From positions 181,568-245,567 of the forward strand of contig NZ_QFOA01000001.1 in NCBI RefSeq assembly GCF_003248505.1: a DNA stretch of 64,000 nt. Direction: 5' to 3'. Shown in pieces: positions 31,422 through 39,858 of this stretch. The stretch comes from Sphingobium sp. GTDB taxonomy: Bacteria > Pseudomonadota > Alphaproteobacteria > Sphingomonadales > Sphingomonadaceae. The first letter of the stretch is position 1; each line of letters opens with the position of its first letter. Both the position numbers and the translations under genes were made by a program. The notes beneath the pieces were generated by a model. That model had not been told where the DNA came from. It was given only the letters and a program-made list of their open reading frames with translations, and did not search any database.

Positions 31422-32003
31422 CTATTGCTTCCGGCTGCCCGGCTTGGTGGCCGGGATCGCGGCGAGTTCGGGCGGCACGGCATCCGCTTCGTAAACCGGG
31501 AAATTGATCGAGACGAGGGGGTAGAAGGGAACGCCCAGGTCGACTTCGCCTGCAGACCGGTCGACCAGTGCGGCTTCGGCGACGACGATCCCGCCCTCCT
31601 TTTCCACCGCTTCGATCGCCTGGCGGGACGAAAGGCCGGTCGTCACGACATCCTCCACCATCAATACCTTCTGCCCCGGTGCAATAGCAAAGCCACGACG
31701 CAGTTCGAACACGCCTTCGGGACGTTCGAGGAACACCGCGTCCTTGCCCAGCGCCCGTCCGACTTCATGGCCGATGATGAGACCGCCCATCGCGGGCGAC
31801 ACGACCATGTCGATGTCCTGCCGCAATTCGCGGGGCAGCTTCTGGACGATCGCGCGGGCAAGGCGCCCTGCGCGTTCCGCATTCATAAGGACGCGCGCGC
31901 ATTGCAGGTAATTGGCGCTGCGCCGCCCCGACGAGAGGATGAAATGCCCTTCGAGCAGCGCCCCTGCCGCCCGGAATTCCGCCAATACGTCCTCGTCAGT
32001 CAT
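31422..32003 (-). CDS. pyrE: Orotate phosphoribosyltransferase
   Basis: The 193-residue enzyme makes orotidine monophosphate from orotate and PRPP in pyrimidine synthesis. The PRPP loop VLMVEDVVTTGLSS and the GHFILSSGRRSANYLQCARV opening are diagnostic, as is SPAMGGLIIGHEVGRAL. The start MTDEDVLAEF at 32003 fits; a methionine four residues earlier (MTGG) is possible. It is the first gene of the minus-strand chain and shares a 291-base divergent spacer with coxB that contains no other gene I can support. Confidence 0.95.
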   Translation of the reverse strand: MTDEDVLAEFRAAGALLEGHFILSSGRRSANYLQCARVLMNAERAGRLARAIVQKLPRELRQDIDMVVSPAMGGLIIGHEVGRALGKDAVFLERPEGVFELRRGFAIAPGQKVLMVEDVVTTGLSSRQAIEAVEKEGGIVVAEAALVDRSAGEVDLGVPFYPLVSINFPVYEADAVPPELAAIPATKPGSRKQ

Positions 32004-32174
32004 GCCGCCTGTCATCCATGCCGGGCAGGGCAGCGATGTCGCTGCCTCGCCGCTTGAAAATCCCCATGGCGTGCGGCCCTTCGCCCGCCATGATTGCGCC
32101 CCTGTGCGCGGAACTGCCGAATAGGCGGCGTGGACATGCGTTGCAACAGCGAAGAAAATCTGCTCCATCAATGC

Positions 32175-32203
32175 TTGAGGCATGGGAAAAGCGTGCCTAT
32201 AAG
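32175..32203 (+). promoter_or_regulatory. Candidate promoter of the cytochrome oxidase operon
   Basis: TTGAGG, 17 bases, then TATAAG matches the housekeeping sigma-70 consensus well (four of six and five of six) and lies 91 bases upstream of the coxB ATG, on the correct strand. It is the best promoter-like match in the pyrE-coxB spacer. Confidence 0.5.
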
Positions 32204-32294
32204 CCGCGGCAGAACCGTACGGGCGAGGGACCAATACGCACTCAGGTGTGTCTTCGTTGCAGCGGCGCCAAGGGGTTAGGGGTACGAAGACGCT

Positions 32295-33329
32295 ATGAAC
32301 AAGGTGAAATCGCTCGTTCTTGCGGGGTTATTGGCCTTCGCACCCGCGCTGGGACTGCATGGCGCGGCGTTTGCGCAGGGCAATGAATCCGCCACCGCCG
32401 GTGCGGCGCTGGCGACGCCCGTGGACGCCGATCCCAAATCCTCCGATCCGGGAGCGCCTGCCGATTCGGCGGATGCCAACGTCGCAAACGCGAGCGCTGC
32501 GGCGCCCGTCGCAAAGGTTGCCGCCCCGCCGCGCATGAAGCCGACCGAAGGCATCGGCATGCCGCGTCCGGGCGAAATCACCCTCCAGGAACAGTTCAGT
32601 CCCACCGGCCACACCGCCCGCTGGCTGCATGACAAGATGCTGGTGCCGATCATCACCATCATCTCGCTCTTCGTGCTGGGTCTCATGCTTTATGTCATGG
32701 TCCGCTTTCGCCGCAGCGCCAATCCGGTGCCGTCGAAGACCTCGCACAACACGCTGATCGAAGTGCTTTGGACGGTCGTTCCGGTCATCATCCTGCTGGC
32801 GATCGCTGTGCCCTCGATCGGCCTGCTCGCCGACCAGTACAAGCCCGCGCCCAAGGATGCGCTGACCGTCAAGGTCACCGGCTATCAGTGGTATTGGGGT
32901 TATGAATATCCCGACGACGGCGTGCCGGAGTTCGTGTCGAACCTGCTGCCCGAAGACAAGGCAAAGGCGAATGGCGAGCCCTATCTGCTCGCACCCGACA
33001 ATCGCCTCGTGCTGCCGGTCGGTCGTCCGATCAAGCTCATCATCACCGGCGCGGACGTGATCCACAGCTTCGCCGTGCCCTCGCTCTGGCTCAAGATGGA
33101 TGCCGTGCCGGGCCGTCTCAACGAAAAGAGCGTGCTGATCGAAAAGCCGGGTGTCTATTACGGACAATGTTCGGAGCTGTGCGGCGCGCGTCACGCCTTC
33201 ATGCCGATCGCCATCGAGGCGCTGCCGCCCGCGCAATTCGACCAGTGGCTGCTCTCGCAGGGCGGCACCGTGAAAGCGCAGCCCAAGACCGCCGAAGCCG
33301 CGCCCGCCGGCGCGCCGGCCAAGATCTGA
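32295..33329 (+). CDS. coxB: Cytochrome c oxidase subunit II
   Basis: This 344-residue protein has a cleavable signal peptide (to about AFAQG), an alanine/proline-rich linker, two membrane helices (VPIITIISLFVLGLMLYVMV and VLWTVVPVIILLAIAVPSIGLL) and a periplasmic cupredoxin domain. The CuA site is complete: His in DVIHSFAVPSLWLKMDAVPG and the CSELCGARHAFM motif with two Cys, Glu, His and Met. It accepts electrons from cytochrome c. It begins the coxB-coxA-ctaB-ctaG-coxC operon and has no C-terminal haem c domain. Confidence 0.97.
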   Translation: MNKVKSLVLAGLLAFAPALGLHGAAFAQGNESATAGAALATPVDADPKSSDPGAPADSADANVANASAAAPVAKVAAPPRMKPTEGIGMPRPGEITLQEQFSPTGHTARWLHDKMLVPIITIISLFVLGLMLYVMVRFRRSANPVPSKTSHNTLIEVLWTVVPVIILLAIAVPSIGLLADQYKPAPKDALTVKVTGYQWYWGYEYPDDGVPEFVSNLLPEDKAKANGEPYLLAPDNRLVLPVGRPIKLIITGADVIHSFAVPSLWLKMDAVPGRLNEKSVLIEKPGVYYGQCSELCGARHAFMPIAIEALPPAQFDQWLLSQGGTVKAQPKTAEAAPAGAPAKI

Positions 33330-33346
33330 TCCAGGGGTAGGAAGCC

Positions 33347-35026
33347 ATGACCACCATCACAGCCGATCATCACGGCGGAGCGCCTGATCACGGGGCGCAC
33401 GATCATCATGATGCCGATCACAAGCCGGCCTTCTTCCAGCGCTGGTTCATGTCCACCAACCATAAGGACATCGGCACGCTCTACCTGATCTTTGCGATCA
33501 TGGCGGGGCTGATTGGCGGTGCGATTTCCGGCCTGATGCGGGCAGAACTGGCGCAGCCTGGCATCCAGTATCTCCACACCTGGGCACAATATATGGACGG
33601 CCCGGAGGCGACTCTGGACCAGGCCTATCATCTCTGGAACGTGCTCATCACCGCGCACGGTCTCATCATGGTCTTCTTCATGGTAATGCCCGCGATCATC
33701 GGCGGCTTCGGCAACTGGTTCGTGCCTATCATGATCGGTGCGCCGGACATGGCCTTCCCGCGCATGAACAACATCAGCTTCTGGTTGCTGATCCCGGCCT
33801 TCCTGCTGCTGCTCGGCTCCAGCTTCGTGCCTGGCGGCACAGGCAACGGCGCCGGCACGGGATGGACCGTCTACGCGCCGCTTTCGACCAGCGGTTCGGC
33901 AGGCCCGGCGGTCGACATGGCGATCCTGTCGCTGCACATCGCGGGCGCATCCTCGATCCTGGGTGCGATCAACTTCATCACCACCATCCTCAACATGCGT
34001 GCGCCGGGCATGACCCTGCACAAGATGCCGCTGTTCGTATGGTCGGTGCTGGTGACCGCATTCCTGCTGCTGCTGGCGCTGCCGGTTCTGGCCGCCGCCA
34101 TCACCATGCTGCTGACCGACCGCAATTTCGGCACCACCTTCTACGACGCGGCAGGCGGCGGCGATCCCGAACTCTATCAGCATCTGTTCTGGTTCTTCGG
34201 CCATCCCGAAGTCTACATCATGATCCTGCCGGGCTTCGGCATCGTCAGCCAGATCGTTTCGACCTTCAGCCGCAAGCCGGTGTTCGGCTATCTCGGCATG
34301 GCCTACGCGATGGTGGCGATCGGCGTCGTCGGCTTCGTCGTTTGGGCGCACCACATGTTCACGACCGGCATGAGCGTCAACGTGAAGATGTATTTCACTG
34401 CGGCCACCATGGTCATCGCGGTGCCCACAGGGATCAAGATCTTCTCGTGGATCGCAACCATCTGGGGCGGGTCGATCAGCTTCAAGACGCCGATGGTGTG
34501 GGCGCTGGGCTTCATCTTCCTTTTCACCGTGGGCGGCGTCACCGGCGTCGTTCTGGCGAACGGCGGCGTCGACGACGTGTTGCACGACACCTATTATGTC
34601 GTCGCGCATTTCCACTACGTCCTGTCGCTGGGTGCGGTGTTTTCTCTTTTCGCGGGCTTCTACTACTGGTTTCCGAAGATGTCGGGCCGCATGTACAACG
34701 AGTTTCTCGGCCACCTGCATTTCTGGGTGTTCTTCGTGGGCGTGAACCTGCTGTTCTTCCCGATGCACTTCCTGGGACTTTCGGGCATGCCGCGTCGCTA
34801 CCCGGACTATCCGGAAGCCTTCGCCTACTGGAACAAGGTCGCCTCCTTCGGCTATGAGATCATGGCCGCCGGTGTGCTTATCTTCCTGGTGAACGTCATC
34901 TGGTCGCTGGTCGCGGGCCGCAAGGCGGAAGGCAATCCCTGGGGAGAGGGCGCGACGACGCTGGAGTGGACTCTGCCCAGTCCGCCGCCGTTCCACCAGT
35001 TCGAGACCCTTCCGGTCGTCGAATGA
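33347..35026 (+). CDS. coxA: Cytochrome c oxidase subunit I
   Basis: The 559-residue, twelve-helix protein is the haem-copper catalytic subunit. It shows the haem a ligand region NVLITAHGLIMVFFMVMPAIIGGFGNW, the CuB His-Tyr block WFFGHPEVYIMILPGFGIVS with the D-channel glutamate, VWAHHMF with the other CuB histidines, and YYVVAHFHYVLSLGAVF with the haem a and a3 ligands. It is an A1-type (aa3) oxidase. The histidine-rich start (HHGGAPDHGAHDHHDADH) is unusual in richness and may bind metal, though similar leaders occur in relatives. It follows coxB by 17 bases. Confidence 0.97.
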   Translation: MTTITADHHGGAPDHGAHDHHDADHKPAFFQRWFMSTNHKDIGTLYLIFAIMAGLIGGAISGLMRAELAQPGIQYLHTWAQYMDGPEATLDQAYHLWNVLITAHGLIMVFFMVMPAIIGGFGNWFVPIMIGAPDMAFPRMNNISFWLLIPAFLLLLGSSFVPGGTGNGAGTGWTVYAPLSTSGSAGPAVDMAILSLHIAGASSILGAINFITTILNMRAPGMTLHKMPLFVWSVLVTAFLLLLALPVLAAAITMLLTDRNFGTTFYDAAGGGDPELYQHLFWFFGHPEVYIMILPGFGIVSQIVSTFSRKPVFGYLGMAYAMVAIGVVGFVVWAHHMFTTGMSVNVKMYFTAATMVIAVPTGIKIFSWIATIWGGSISFKTPMVWALGFIFLFTVGGVTGVVLANGGVDDVLHDTYYVVAHFHYVLSLGAVFSLFAGFYYWFPKMSGRMYNEFLGHLHFWVFFVGVNLLFFPMHFLGLSGMPRRYPDYPEAFAYWNKVASFGYEIMAAGVLIFLVNVIWSLVAGRKAEGNPWGEGATTLEWTLPSPPPFHQFETLPVVE

Positions 35027-35033
35027 GAAATGA

Positions 35034-35058
35034 GGATGCCCGGATCGTCCGGGCATCC
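35034..35058 (+). other. Intercistronic hairpin between coxA and ctaB
   Basis: An 11-bp perfect stem (GGATGCCCGGA/TCCGGGCATCC) with a three-base loop sits seven bases after the coxA stop. There is no T run, so it is more likely an RNA-stabilising or processing element, or a partial terminator, that lowers expression of the assembly genes relative to the structural subunits. Confidence 0.6.
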
Positions 35059-35152
35059 GCGCAATCGCGCAGCGGTCGGAGGGGGCCAGTTGCTCGATCG
35101 CTACAATCGGCCGGCGCGCTCGCGCGAGGCCGGCTGATATGATGAGGACACC

Positions 35153-36088
35153 ATGGCCAGTTCGCCGATCCTGCCTGCCGCGATGCTGACGGAAACCCGC
35201 GCCGCGCCCATGCCCGCGCACTGGCGTGACTTCGTCGCGTTGACCAAGCCGCGGGTGATGACGCTGGTCGTCTTCACAGGGCTATGCGGACTGCTGGCGG
35301 CGCCCGGTAGCATTCACCCGGTCCTGGCCTTCACCGCGATCCTCTGCATCGCGCTTGGCGCGGGCGCGGCCGCCGCGCTCAATCAATGGTGGGAAGCCGA
35401 TCTCGACGCGAAGATGAAGCGTACCGCCGCGCGCCCGCTTCCCGCCGGGCGGATGGAGCGACAGGCGGCGCTGCATTTCGGCGTCGGTTTGTCTTTCTTC
35501 TCGGTCATCCTGATGGGGATGGCGACCAACTGGCTTGCCGCCGGTGTGCTGGCCGTCTCGATCCTGTTCTACGTCATCGTCTACACCATCTGGCTCAAGC
35601 CGCGCACCGCGCAGAACATCGTGATCGGCGGCGCGGCGGGGGCCTTTCCGCCGGTAATCGGCTGGGCGGCGGTGACCGGCGACGTCAGCGCGCTTCCCGT
35701 CTCGCTCTTCATGCTGATCTTTTTCTGGACGCCGCCGCATTTCTGGGCGCTCGCGCTGTTTGTGAAGACGGATTACGCCGCCGCCGGAATCCCGATGCTG
35801 CCGGTCGTTTCGGGTGAGGTCGCAACGCGTCGCCAAATCTGGTTCTACACCGCGATCATGGCGGTGGCCGCGCTTGCGCCGGTGGTGCTGGGCCTGACGG
35901 GCGTCATCTATGGCACGGCTGCGTTGTTGGGAACGGCGCTGTTCGCCGTCTTCGCCTTTCAGGTCTATCGTCGCCGCGAAAGCGATCCTGCGCGGATGGG
36001 CCCGGAAAAGCGTCTGTTCAAATATTCGATCCTCTATCTTTTCCTCTTGTTCGGGGCAGTGGTCGCCGACCGCTGGCTACTGGCATGA
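35153..36088 (+). CDS. ctaB: Protohaem IX farnesyltransferase
   Basis: The 311-residue, multi-helix UbiA-superfamily enzyme attaches farnesyl to haem b to form haem O, the first step towards haem A of the oxidase. The two prenyl-diphosphate sites are NQWWEADLDAKMKRTAARPLPAGRM and DYAAAGIPMLPVVSG, and the conserved TKPRVMTLVVFTGLCG opens the protein. It lies in the cox operon and its stop overlaps a 45-codon gene as ATGA. Confidence 0.95.
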   Translation: MASSPILPAAMLTETRAAPMPAHWRDFVALTKPRVMTLVVFTGLCGLLAAPGSIHPVLAFTAILCIALGAGAAAALNQWWEADLDAKMKRTAARPLPAGRMERQAALHFGVGLSFFSVILMGMATNWLAAGVLAVSILFYVIVYTIWLKPRTAQNIVIGGAAGAFPPVIGWAAVTGDVSALPVSLFMLIFFWTPPHFWALALFVKTDYAAAGIPMLPVVSGEVATRRQIWFYTAIMAVAALAPVVLGLTGVIYGTAALLGTALFAVFAFQVYRRRESDPARMGPEKRLFKYSILYLFLLFGAVVADRWLLA

Positions 36089-36222
36089 CGCCGGAGGAAC
36101 AGCAGCAGATCCGCGCCCGGCAGAAAAGCCGCGCGATCGTCACAGGCTTGCTGCTCGGCTTTCTCGTCATCCTCTTCTTCGCCATCACCCTGGCCAAGAT
36201 CGGTGCGAGCCACGCGATCTGA
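36085..36222 (+). CDS. Small single-helix protein (CoxF-like)
   Basis: This 45-residue gene starts with an ATG inside the ctaB stop (ATGA) and its TGA shares one base with the ctaG ATG (TGATG), so it is translationally coupled on both sides. The product has a charged start (MTPEEQQQIRARQKSRA) and one membrane helix (IVTGLLLGFLVILFFAITLAKIG). A small protein in this position between ctaB and ctaG is common in alphaproteobacteria and has been called CoxF; its role in oxidase assembly is not established. It is short enough to be missed by gene finders. Confidence 0.8.
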   Translation: MTPEEQQQIRARQKSRAIVTGLLLGFLVILFFAITLAKIGASHAI

Positions 36223-36797
36223 TGGCCAGTCTTCCGCCGTCCCCCTTCGACCGCGACCGTCGCAACCGCCGCACGATGATGGCGGCCGCGACGGTGGGGC
36301 TCGGCATGCTGGCACTGGGTTTCGCGTCGGTGCCGCTCTACCGCATATTTTGCGAACAGACAGGGTTCGGCGGCACCACGCAGCGGGCCGAAGCCGCGAC
36401 GCAGGTCAAGGTCGCGACCGGCCACAGCATGTCGATCCGGTTCGATTCGAACATCGCGCCCGGCATGCCGTGGCAGTTCCATCCCGAACGGCCGACCCAG
36501 ACCGTCACGGTCGGGGCGAAAACCATGGCGATCTTCATCGCGAAGAACATGTCCGACCGGCCCGTGACGGGAACCGCCGCGTTCAACGTCACGCCGCTTC
36601 AGGCCGGCGCCTATTTCACCAAGATCCAGTGTTTCTGTTTTACCCAGCAGACGCTGCAACCGGGGCAGGAAGTGCGGATGCCCGTCCTTTATTATGTCGA
36701 TCCCAAAATTTTGGACGACCCGGACAACAGGGACACGCAACAGATCACGCTCAGCTACACTTTCTATCCTGTTGAGCCGGATAAGAAGGCAAGCTAA
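36222..36797 (+). CDS. ctaG: Cytochrome c oxidase assembly protein CtaG (Cox11)
   Basis: The 191-residue protein has one N-terminal membrane helix and a periplasmic Cox11 domain that delivers copper to the CuB site of subunit I. The copper-binding CFCF motif is in KIQCFCFTQQTL, with further hallmarks VPLYRIFCEQTGFGGT and PVLYYVDPKI. The ATG at 36222 overlaps the stop of the small upstream gene by one base. Placement between ctaB and coxC is standard. Confidence 0.96.
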   Translation: MASLPPSPFDRDRRNRRTMMAAATVGLGMLALGFASVPLYRIFCEQTGFGGTTQRAEAATQVKVATGHSMSIRFDSNIAPGMPWQFHPERPTQTVTVGAKTMAIFIAKNMSDRPVTGTAAFNVTPLQAGAYFTKIQCFCFTQQTLQPGQEVRMPVLYYVDPKILDDPDNRDTQQITLSYTFYPVEPDKKAS

Positions 36798-36832
36798 GCA
36801 CGCACGATAACAGGAGCAGGGAAGACCAGGTC

Positions 36833-37663
36833 ATGGCAGGCGCAAAGACCCACGATTATCATATTCTCCCGCCCAGCATCTGGCCGATGTTCGGTTCGAT
36901 GTCGGCGTTGGTGATGGCGTTTGGCGCGATCATGTACATGCATCCCGACGCCATGGGGCCGGGCGGCGGCTGGGTCTTCCTGATCGGCGTCGCGGGTGTG
37001 TTGTTCACCATGTACAGCTGGTGGGGCAACGTCATCGCCGAAGCCCATGCCGGCGATCACACGCCGGTGGTGCAGTTGCATCTGCGCTACGGCATGATCC
37101 TGTTCATCGCATCCGAAGTCATGTTCTTCGTCGGCTGGTTCTGGGCCTTCTTCGATTTCTCCCTGTTTCCCAGTGCGCTGCCTCCCATCGACGGCCTGTT
37201 CCCGTCCAAGGGGATAGAGGTCATGAATGCGTTCGAGCTGCCGCTGCTCAACACGCTGATCCTGCTTTGCTCCGGCACGACGGTGACCTGGGCGCACCAC
37301 GCGCTGATCCACGGCGACCGTGACGGCCTTATCAGGGGTCTGTGGTGCACCGTGCTGCTGGGCGCATTGTTCAGCAGCATCCAGGCCTACGAATACGCCC
37401 ACGCACCGTTCCCCTTCGGCGGCAGCCCCTACAGTTCGGCCTTCTACATGGCGACCGGCTTCCATGGGTTCCACGTACTGGTCGGCACGATCTTCCTGAT
37501 CGTCAACCTCGTGCGCGCCTACAAGGGGCACTTCACGCCGCGTCAGCATTTCGGTTTCGAAGCGGCGGCATGGTACTGGCACTTCGTCGACGTGGTGTGG
37601 CTGTTCCTCTTCGTCGCCATCTATGTCTGGGGTGGCTGGGGCGCGGAAATCCACGCCGGTTGA
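36833..37663 (+). CDS. coxC: Cytochrome c oxidase subunit III
   Basis: The 276-residue, seven-helix protein begins with KTHDYHILPPSIWPMFGSMSALVMAFG and contains FIASEVMFFVGWFWAFFDFSLFP and GFHGFHVLVGTIFLIVNLVRAYKGHFTPRQHFGFEAAAWYWHFVDVVWLFLF, all diagnostic of subunit III, which stabilises the oxidase during turnover. It follows ctaG by 35 bases with CAGGAGCAGGGAAG upstream and is followed by a terminator, which marks the end of the main cox transcript. Confidence 0.97.
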   Translation: MAGAKTHDYHILPPSIWPMFGSMSALVMAFGAIMYMHPDAMGPGGGWVFLIGVAGVLFTMYSWWGNVIAEAHAGDHTPVVQLHLRYGMILFIASEVMFFVGWFWAFFDFSLFPSALPPIDGLFPSKGIEVMNAFELPLLNTLILLCSGTTVTWAHHALIHGDRDGLIRGLWCTVLLGALFSSIQAYEYAHAPFPFGGSPYSSAFYMATGFHGFHVLVGTIFLIVNLVRAYKGHFTPRQHFGFEAAAWYWHFVDVVWLFLFVAIYVWGGWGAEIHAG

Positions 37664-37688
37664 TCGCCTTTCGCGCATCCTCTTTGCA

Positions 37689-37725
37689 AACGGTCGGCGC
37701 AGCGATGCTCCGGCCGTTTTCTTTT
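37689..37725 (+). terminator. Terminator after coxC
   Basis: AACGGTCGG and CCGGCCGTT form a nine-base stem with one G-T type mismatch around a 12-base loop, followed by TTCTTTT. It lies 26 bases after the coxC stop and before the surf1 gene. Confidence 0.7.
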
Positions 37726-37751
37726 GGGGCGGCGCAAGCTAGGACACAGGG

Positions 37752-38405
37752 ATGAGCGCCACTCGCAAACCCGTGCCCATCCTCGCCACCATCGTCGTCC
37801 TGTGCGCGATCGCGATCATGATCGGCCTTGGCGTGTGGCAGTTGCAGCGCCGCGGGGAAAAGGCGCACGCGCTTGCGCTGGCGGCGTCCAATCCCGCCAA
37901 TCCCGCCATCGCCTTCCCCCGCATGCCGCCGGTCGATCCAGCCATCCTGTTCCGCCCGTCCTCGGTCAACTGCCTGAACGTGGTGGAGTGGCAGGTGGAA
38001 GCGGGCCGGGCGGCGGACGGTTCGACCGGCTACCGGCACATCGCCCATTGCGCGACAGGGGCGGAGGGGCCGGGCGTGCTGGTGGCGATCGGCGTCGGCC
38101 AGAAGCCCGACGACAAACCTCAATGGACCGGCGGGCTGGTCCAGGGCTGGATCAGCGAAGAGCCCGATCATCGCGCGCTGCTGACACGCCTTATCGGGAA
38201 GGCGCCGCCGCTTAGGCCAATGTTGATCGCTTCGAGCGCGCCATCGGGCCTCAAGCCGCTCGCGCCACCCAGCGTCGCCGATATCCCCAACAATCATCTG
38301 GCCTATGCGGTCCAGTGGTTCTTCTTCGCTGCCGTCGCGGCCGTCATCTATGTCCTGGCGCTGCGGCGTCGGAATATCTCCGCTGTCGGTCCGATAAAGC
38401 CTTAA
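37752..38405 (+). CDS. SURF1 family oxidase assembly protein
   Basis: The 217-residue protein has the SURF1 layout of a first membrane helix (ILATIVVLCAIAIMIGLGVWQLQRRGEK, with the GxWQxxR motif), a soluble periplasmic domain, and a last helix next to the conserved NNHLAYAVQWFFFAAVAAVIYVLALRRR. SURF1 helps insert haem a into subunit I. The central domain contains two cysteines (VNCLNVVEW and AHCATG) not expected in all relatives. It lies downstream of the coxC terminator and 44 bases before thrC. Confidence 0.93.
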   Translation: MSATRKPVPILATIVVLCAIAIMIGLGVWQLQRRGEKAHALALAASNPANPAIAFPRMPPVDPAILFRPSSVNCLNVVEWQVEAGRAADGSTGYRHIAHCATGAEGPGVLVAIGVGQKPDDKPQWTGGLVQGWISEEPDHRALLTRLIGKAPPLRPMLIASSAPSGLKPLAPPSVADIPNNHLAYAVQWFFFAAVAAVIYVLALRRRNISAVGPIKP

Positions 38406-38449
38406 TTGCTTGCCCATGGCGGTGGCGGGCGTTACCGCGCTTGCCCATC

Positions 38450-39850
38450 ATGCAGTATCAGAGCACCAGGGGGAGCGCGCCGACGCTCGGGTTTGAGGAT
38501 GTGACGCTGGCGGGGCTGGCGTCCGATGGCGGCTTGTATCTGCCGACCCGATGGCCCGCTTTCACACTCGACCAGATCCACGCGCTGAACGGCCTTTCCT
38601 ATGTGGAAACGGCTGTGCGGGTGATGGCTCCCTTCGTCGAAGGCGCGCTGGGCGAAGACGAATTGCGCGAGCTTTGCACGGCTGCCTATGGGCGTTTCAG
38701 CCATGGCGCGGTGACGCCGCTGGTGCAGCTCGACCATCAACACTGGCTGCTCGAACTGTTTCACGGGCCGACGCTGGCGTTCAAGGATGTGGCGCTGCAA
38801 CTGCTCGGCCAGTTGTTCGAACGGTTCCTCTCGCGCCGGGACGATCATCTCACCATCGTCGGCGCGACATCGGGCGATACCGGTTCGGCGGCGATCGACG
38901 CGGTGGCGGGCCGGGCCAAGATCGACATCTTCATGCTCCATCCCGAAGGCCGCGTATCGGATGTGCAACGTCGCCAGATGACGACGGTGCGCGCGCCAAA
39001 CGTCTATAATATCGCGATCGACGGCAGCTTCGACGATGCGCAGGCGCTGGTGAAGGCGATGTTCAACGATGCGGACTTTTCCCGCCGTTTCAACCTGTCG
39101 GCGGTGAACAGCATCAACTGGGCGCGGCTGATGGCGCAGGTCGTCTATTATTTCTACGCCGCCGTGCGGCTGGGCGCGCCGGACCGGCCTGTCGCCTTTT
39201 CTGTGCCGACCGGCAATTTCGGCGATGTCTTTGCGGGCTATGTCGCAGCCAAGATGGGCTTGCCTGTCGCACGGCTGATCGTTGCGACCAACGTCAACGA
39301 CATTCTTCATCGCGCCCTGTCCGACGGCGACTACAGCCAGGGCAAGGTGGTGGCGACCGCGACCCCCAGCATGGACATTCAGGTCAGCTCCAATTTCGAG
39401 CGATTGCTGTTCGACGCCGGCGGGCGTGACGGAACGGCGCTGGCGGATCAGATGCGCGGGTTCGAAACCAGCCGTGCCATGCGCCTCACCAATGCGCAGC
39501 GGGAGGGGGCGGCGCATCTCTTCGCATCGGCGCGAGTGGATGCGGACGGCATGACGATGGCGATGCGGTGGGCCTATGATGCGGCGGCGCAGGTGATCGA
39601 CCCGCACAGCGCCATCGGCCTCGCTGCGGCGCGCGAGGCGCAGATCGACGCGACGATCCCGGTCGTCACACTGGCCACCGCGCACCCCGCCAAGTTCCGC
39701 GATGCGGTCGAGCGTGCCATCGGCATCCGGCCCCCGGTCCCCGGGCGGGTCGGCGATCTGTTCGCCCGCGAGGAAAGCTATGCCAAGCTGCCCGGCACGT
39801 TCGAAGCGGTGACGGCCTATGTCGCCGAACGCGCGACCCCGCGCGGCTGA
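38450..39850 (+). CDS. thrC: Threonine synthase
   Basis: This 466-residue PLP enzyme converts O-phosphohomoserine to threonine. The N-terminus (YQSTRGSAPTLGFEDVTLAGLASDGGLYLPTRWP) is typical of the long proteobacterial form, the PLP lysine is in HGPTLAFKDVALQLL, and the glycine loop is GATSGDTGSAAIDA. The start MQYQSTRG at 38450 is fixed by the family N-terminus. It is followed eight bases later by the methyltransferase gene. Confidence 0.95.
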   Translation: MQYQSTRGSAPTLGFEDVTLAGLASDGGLYLPTRWPAFTLDQIHALNGLSYVETAVRVMAPFVEGALGEDELRELCTAAYGRFSHGAVTPLVQLDHQHWLLELFHGPTLAFKDVALQLLGQLFERFLSRRDDHLTIVGATSGDTGSAAIDAVAGRAKIDIFMLHPEGRVSDVQRRQMTTVRAPNVYNIAIDGSFDDAQALVKAMFNDADFSRRFNLSAVNSINWARLMAQVVYYFYAAVRLGAPDRPVAFSVPTGNFGDVFAGYVAAKMGLPVARLIVATNVNDILHRALSDGDYSQGKVVATATPSMDIQVSSNFERLLFDAGGRDGTALADQMRGFETSRAMRLTNAQREGAAHLFASARVDADGMTMAMRWAYDAAAQVIDPHSAIGLAAAREAQIDATIPVVTLATAHPAKFRDAVERAIGIRPPVPGRVGDLFAREESYAKLPGTFEAVTAYVAERATPRG

Positions 39851-39858
39851 GGGCGGCG

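Noticed and set aside
33191..35221. A 676-codon minus-strand open frame across coxB-coxA
   Set aside because: Antisense of cytochrome oxidase subunits with all metal ligands in place; the product is a low-complexity His/Asp/Arg string.
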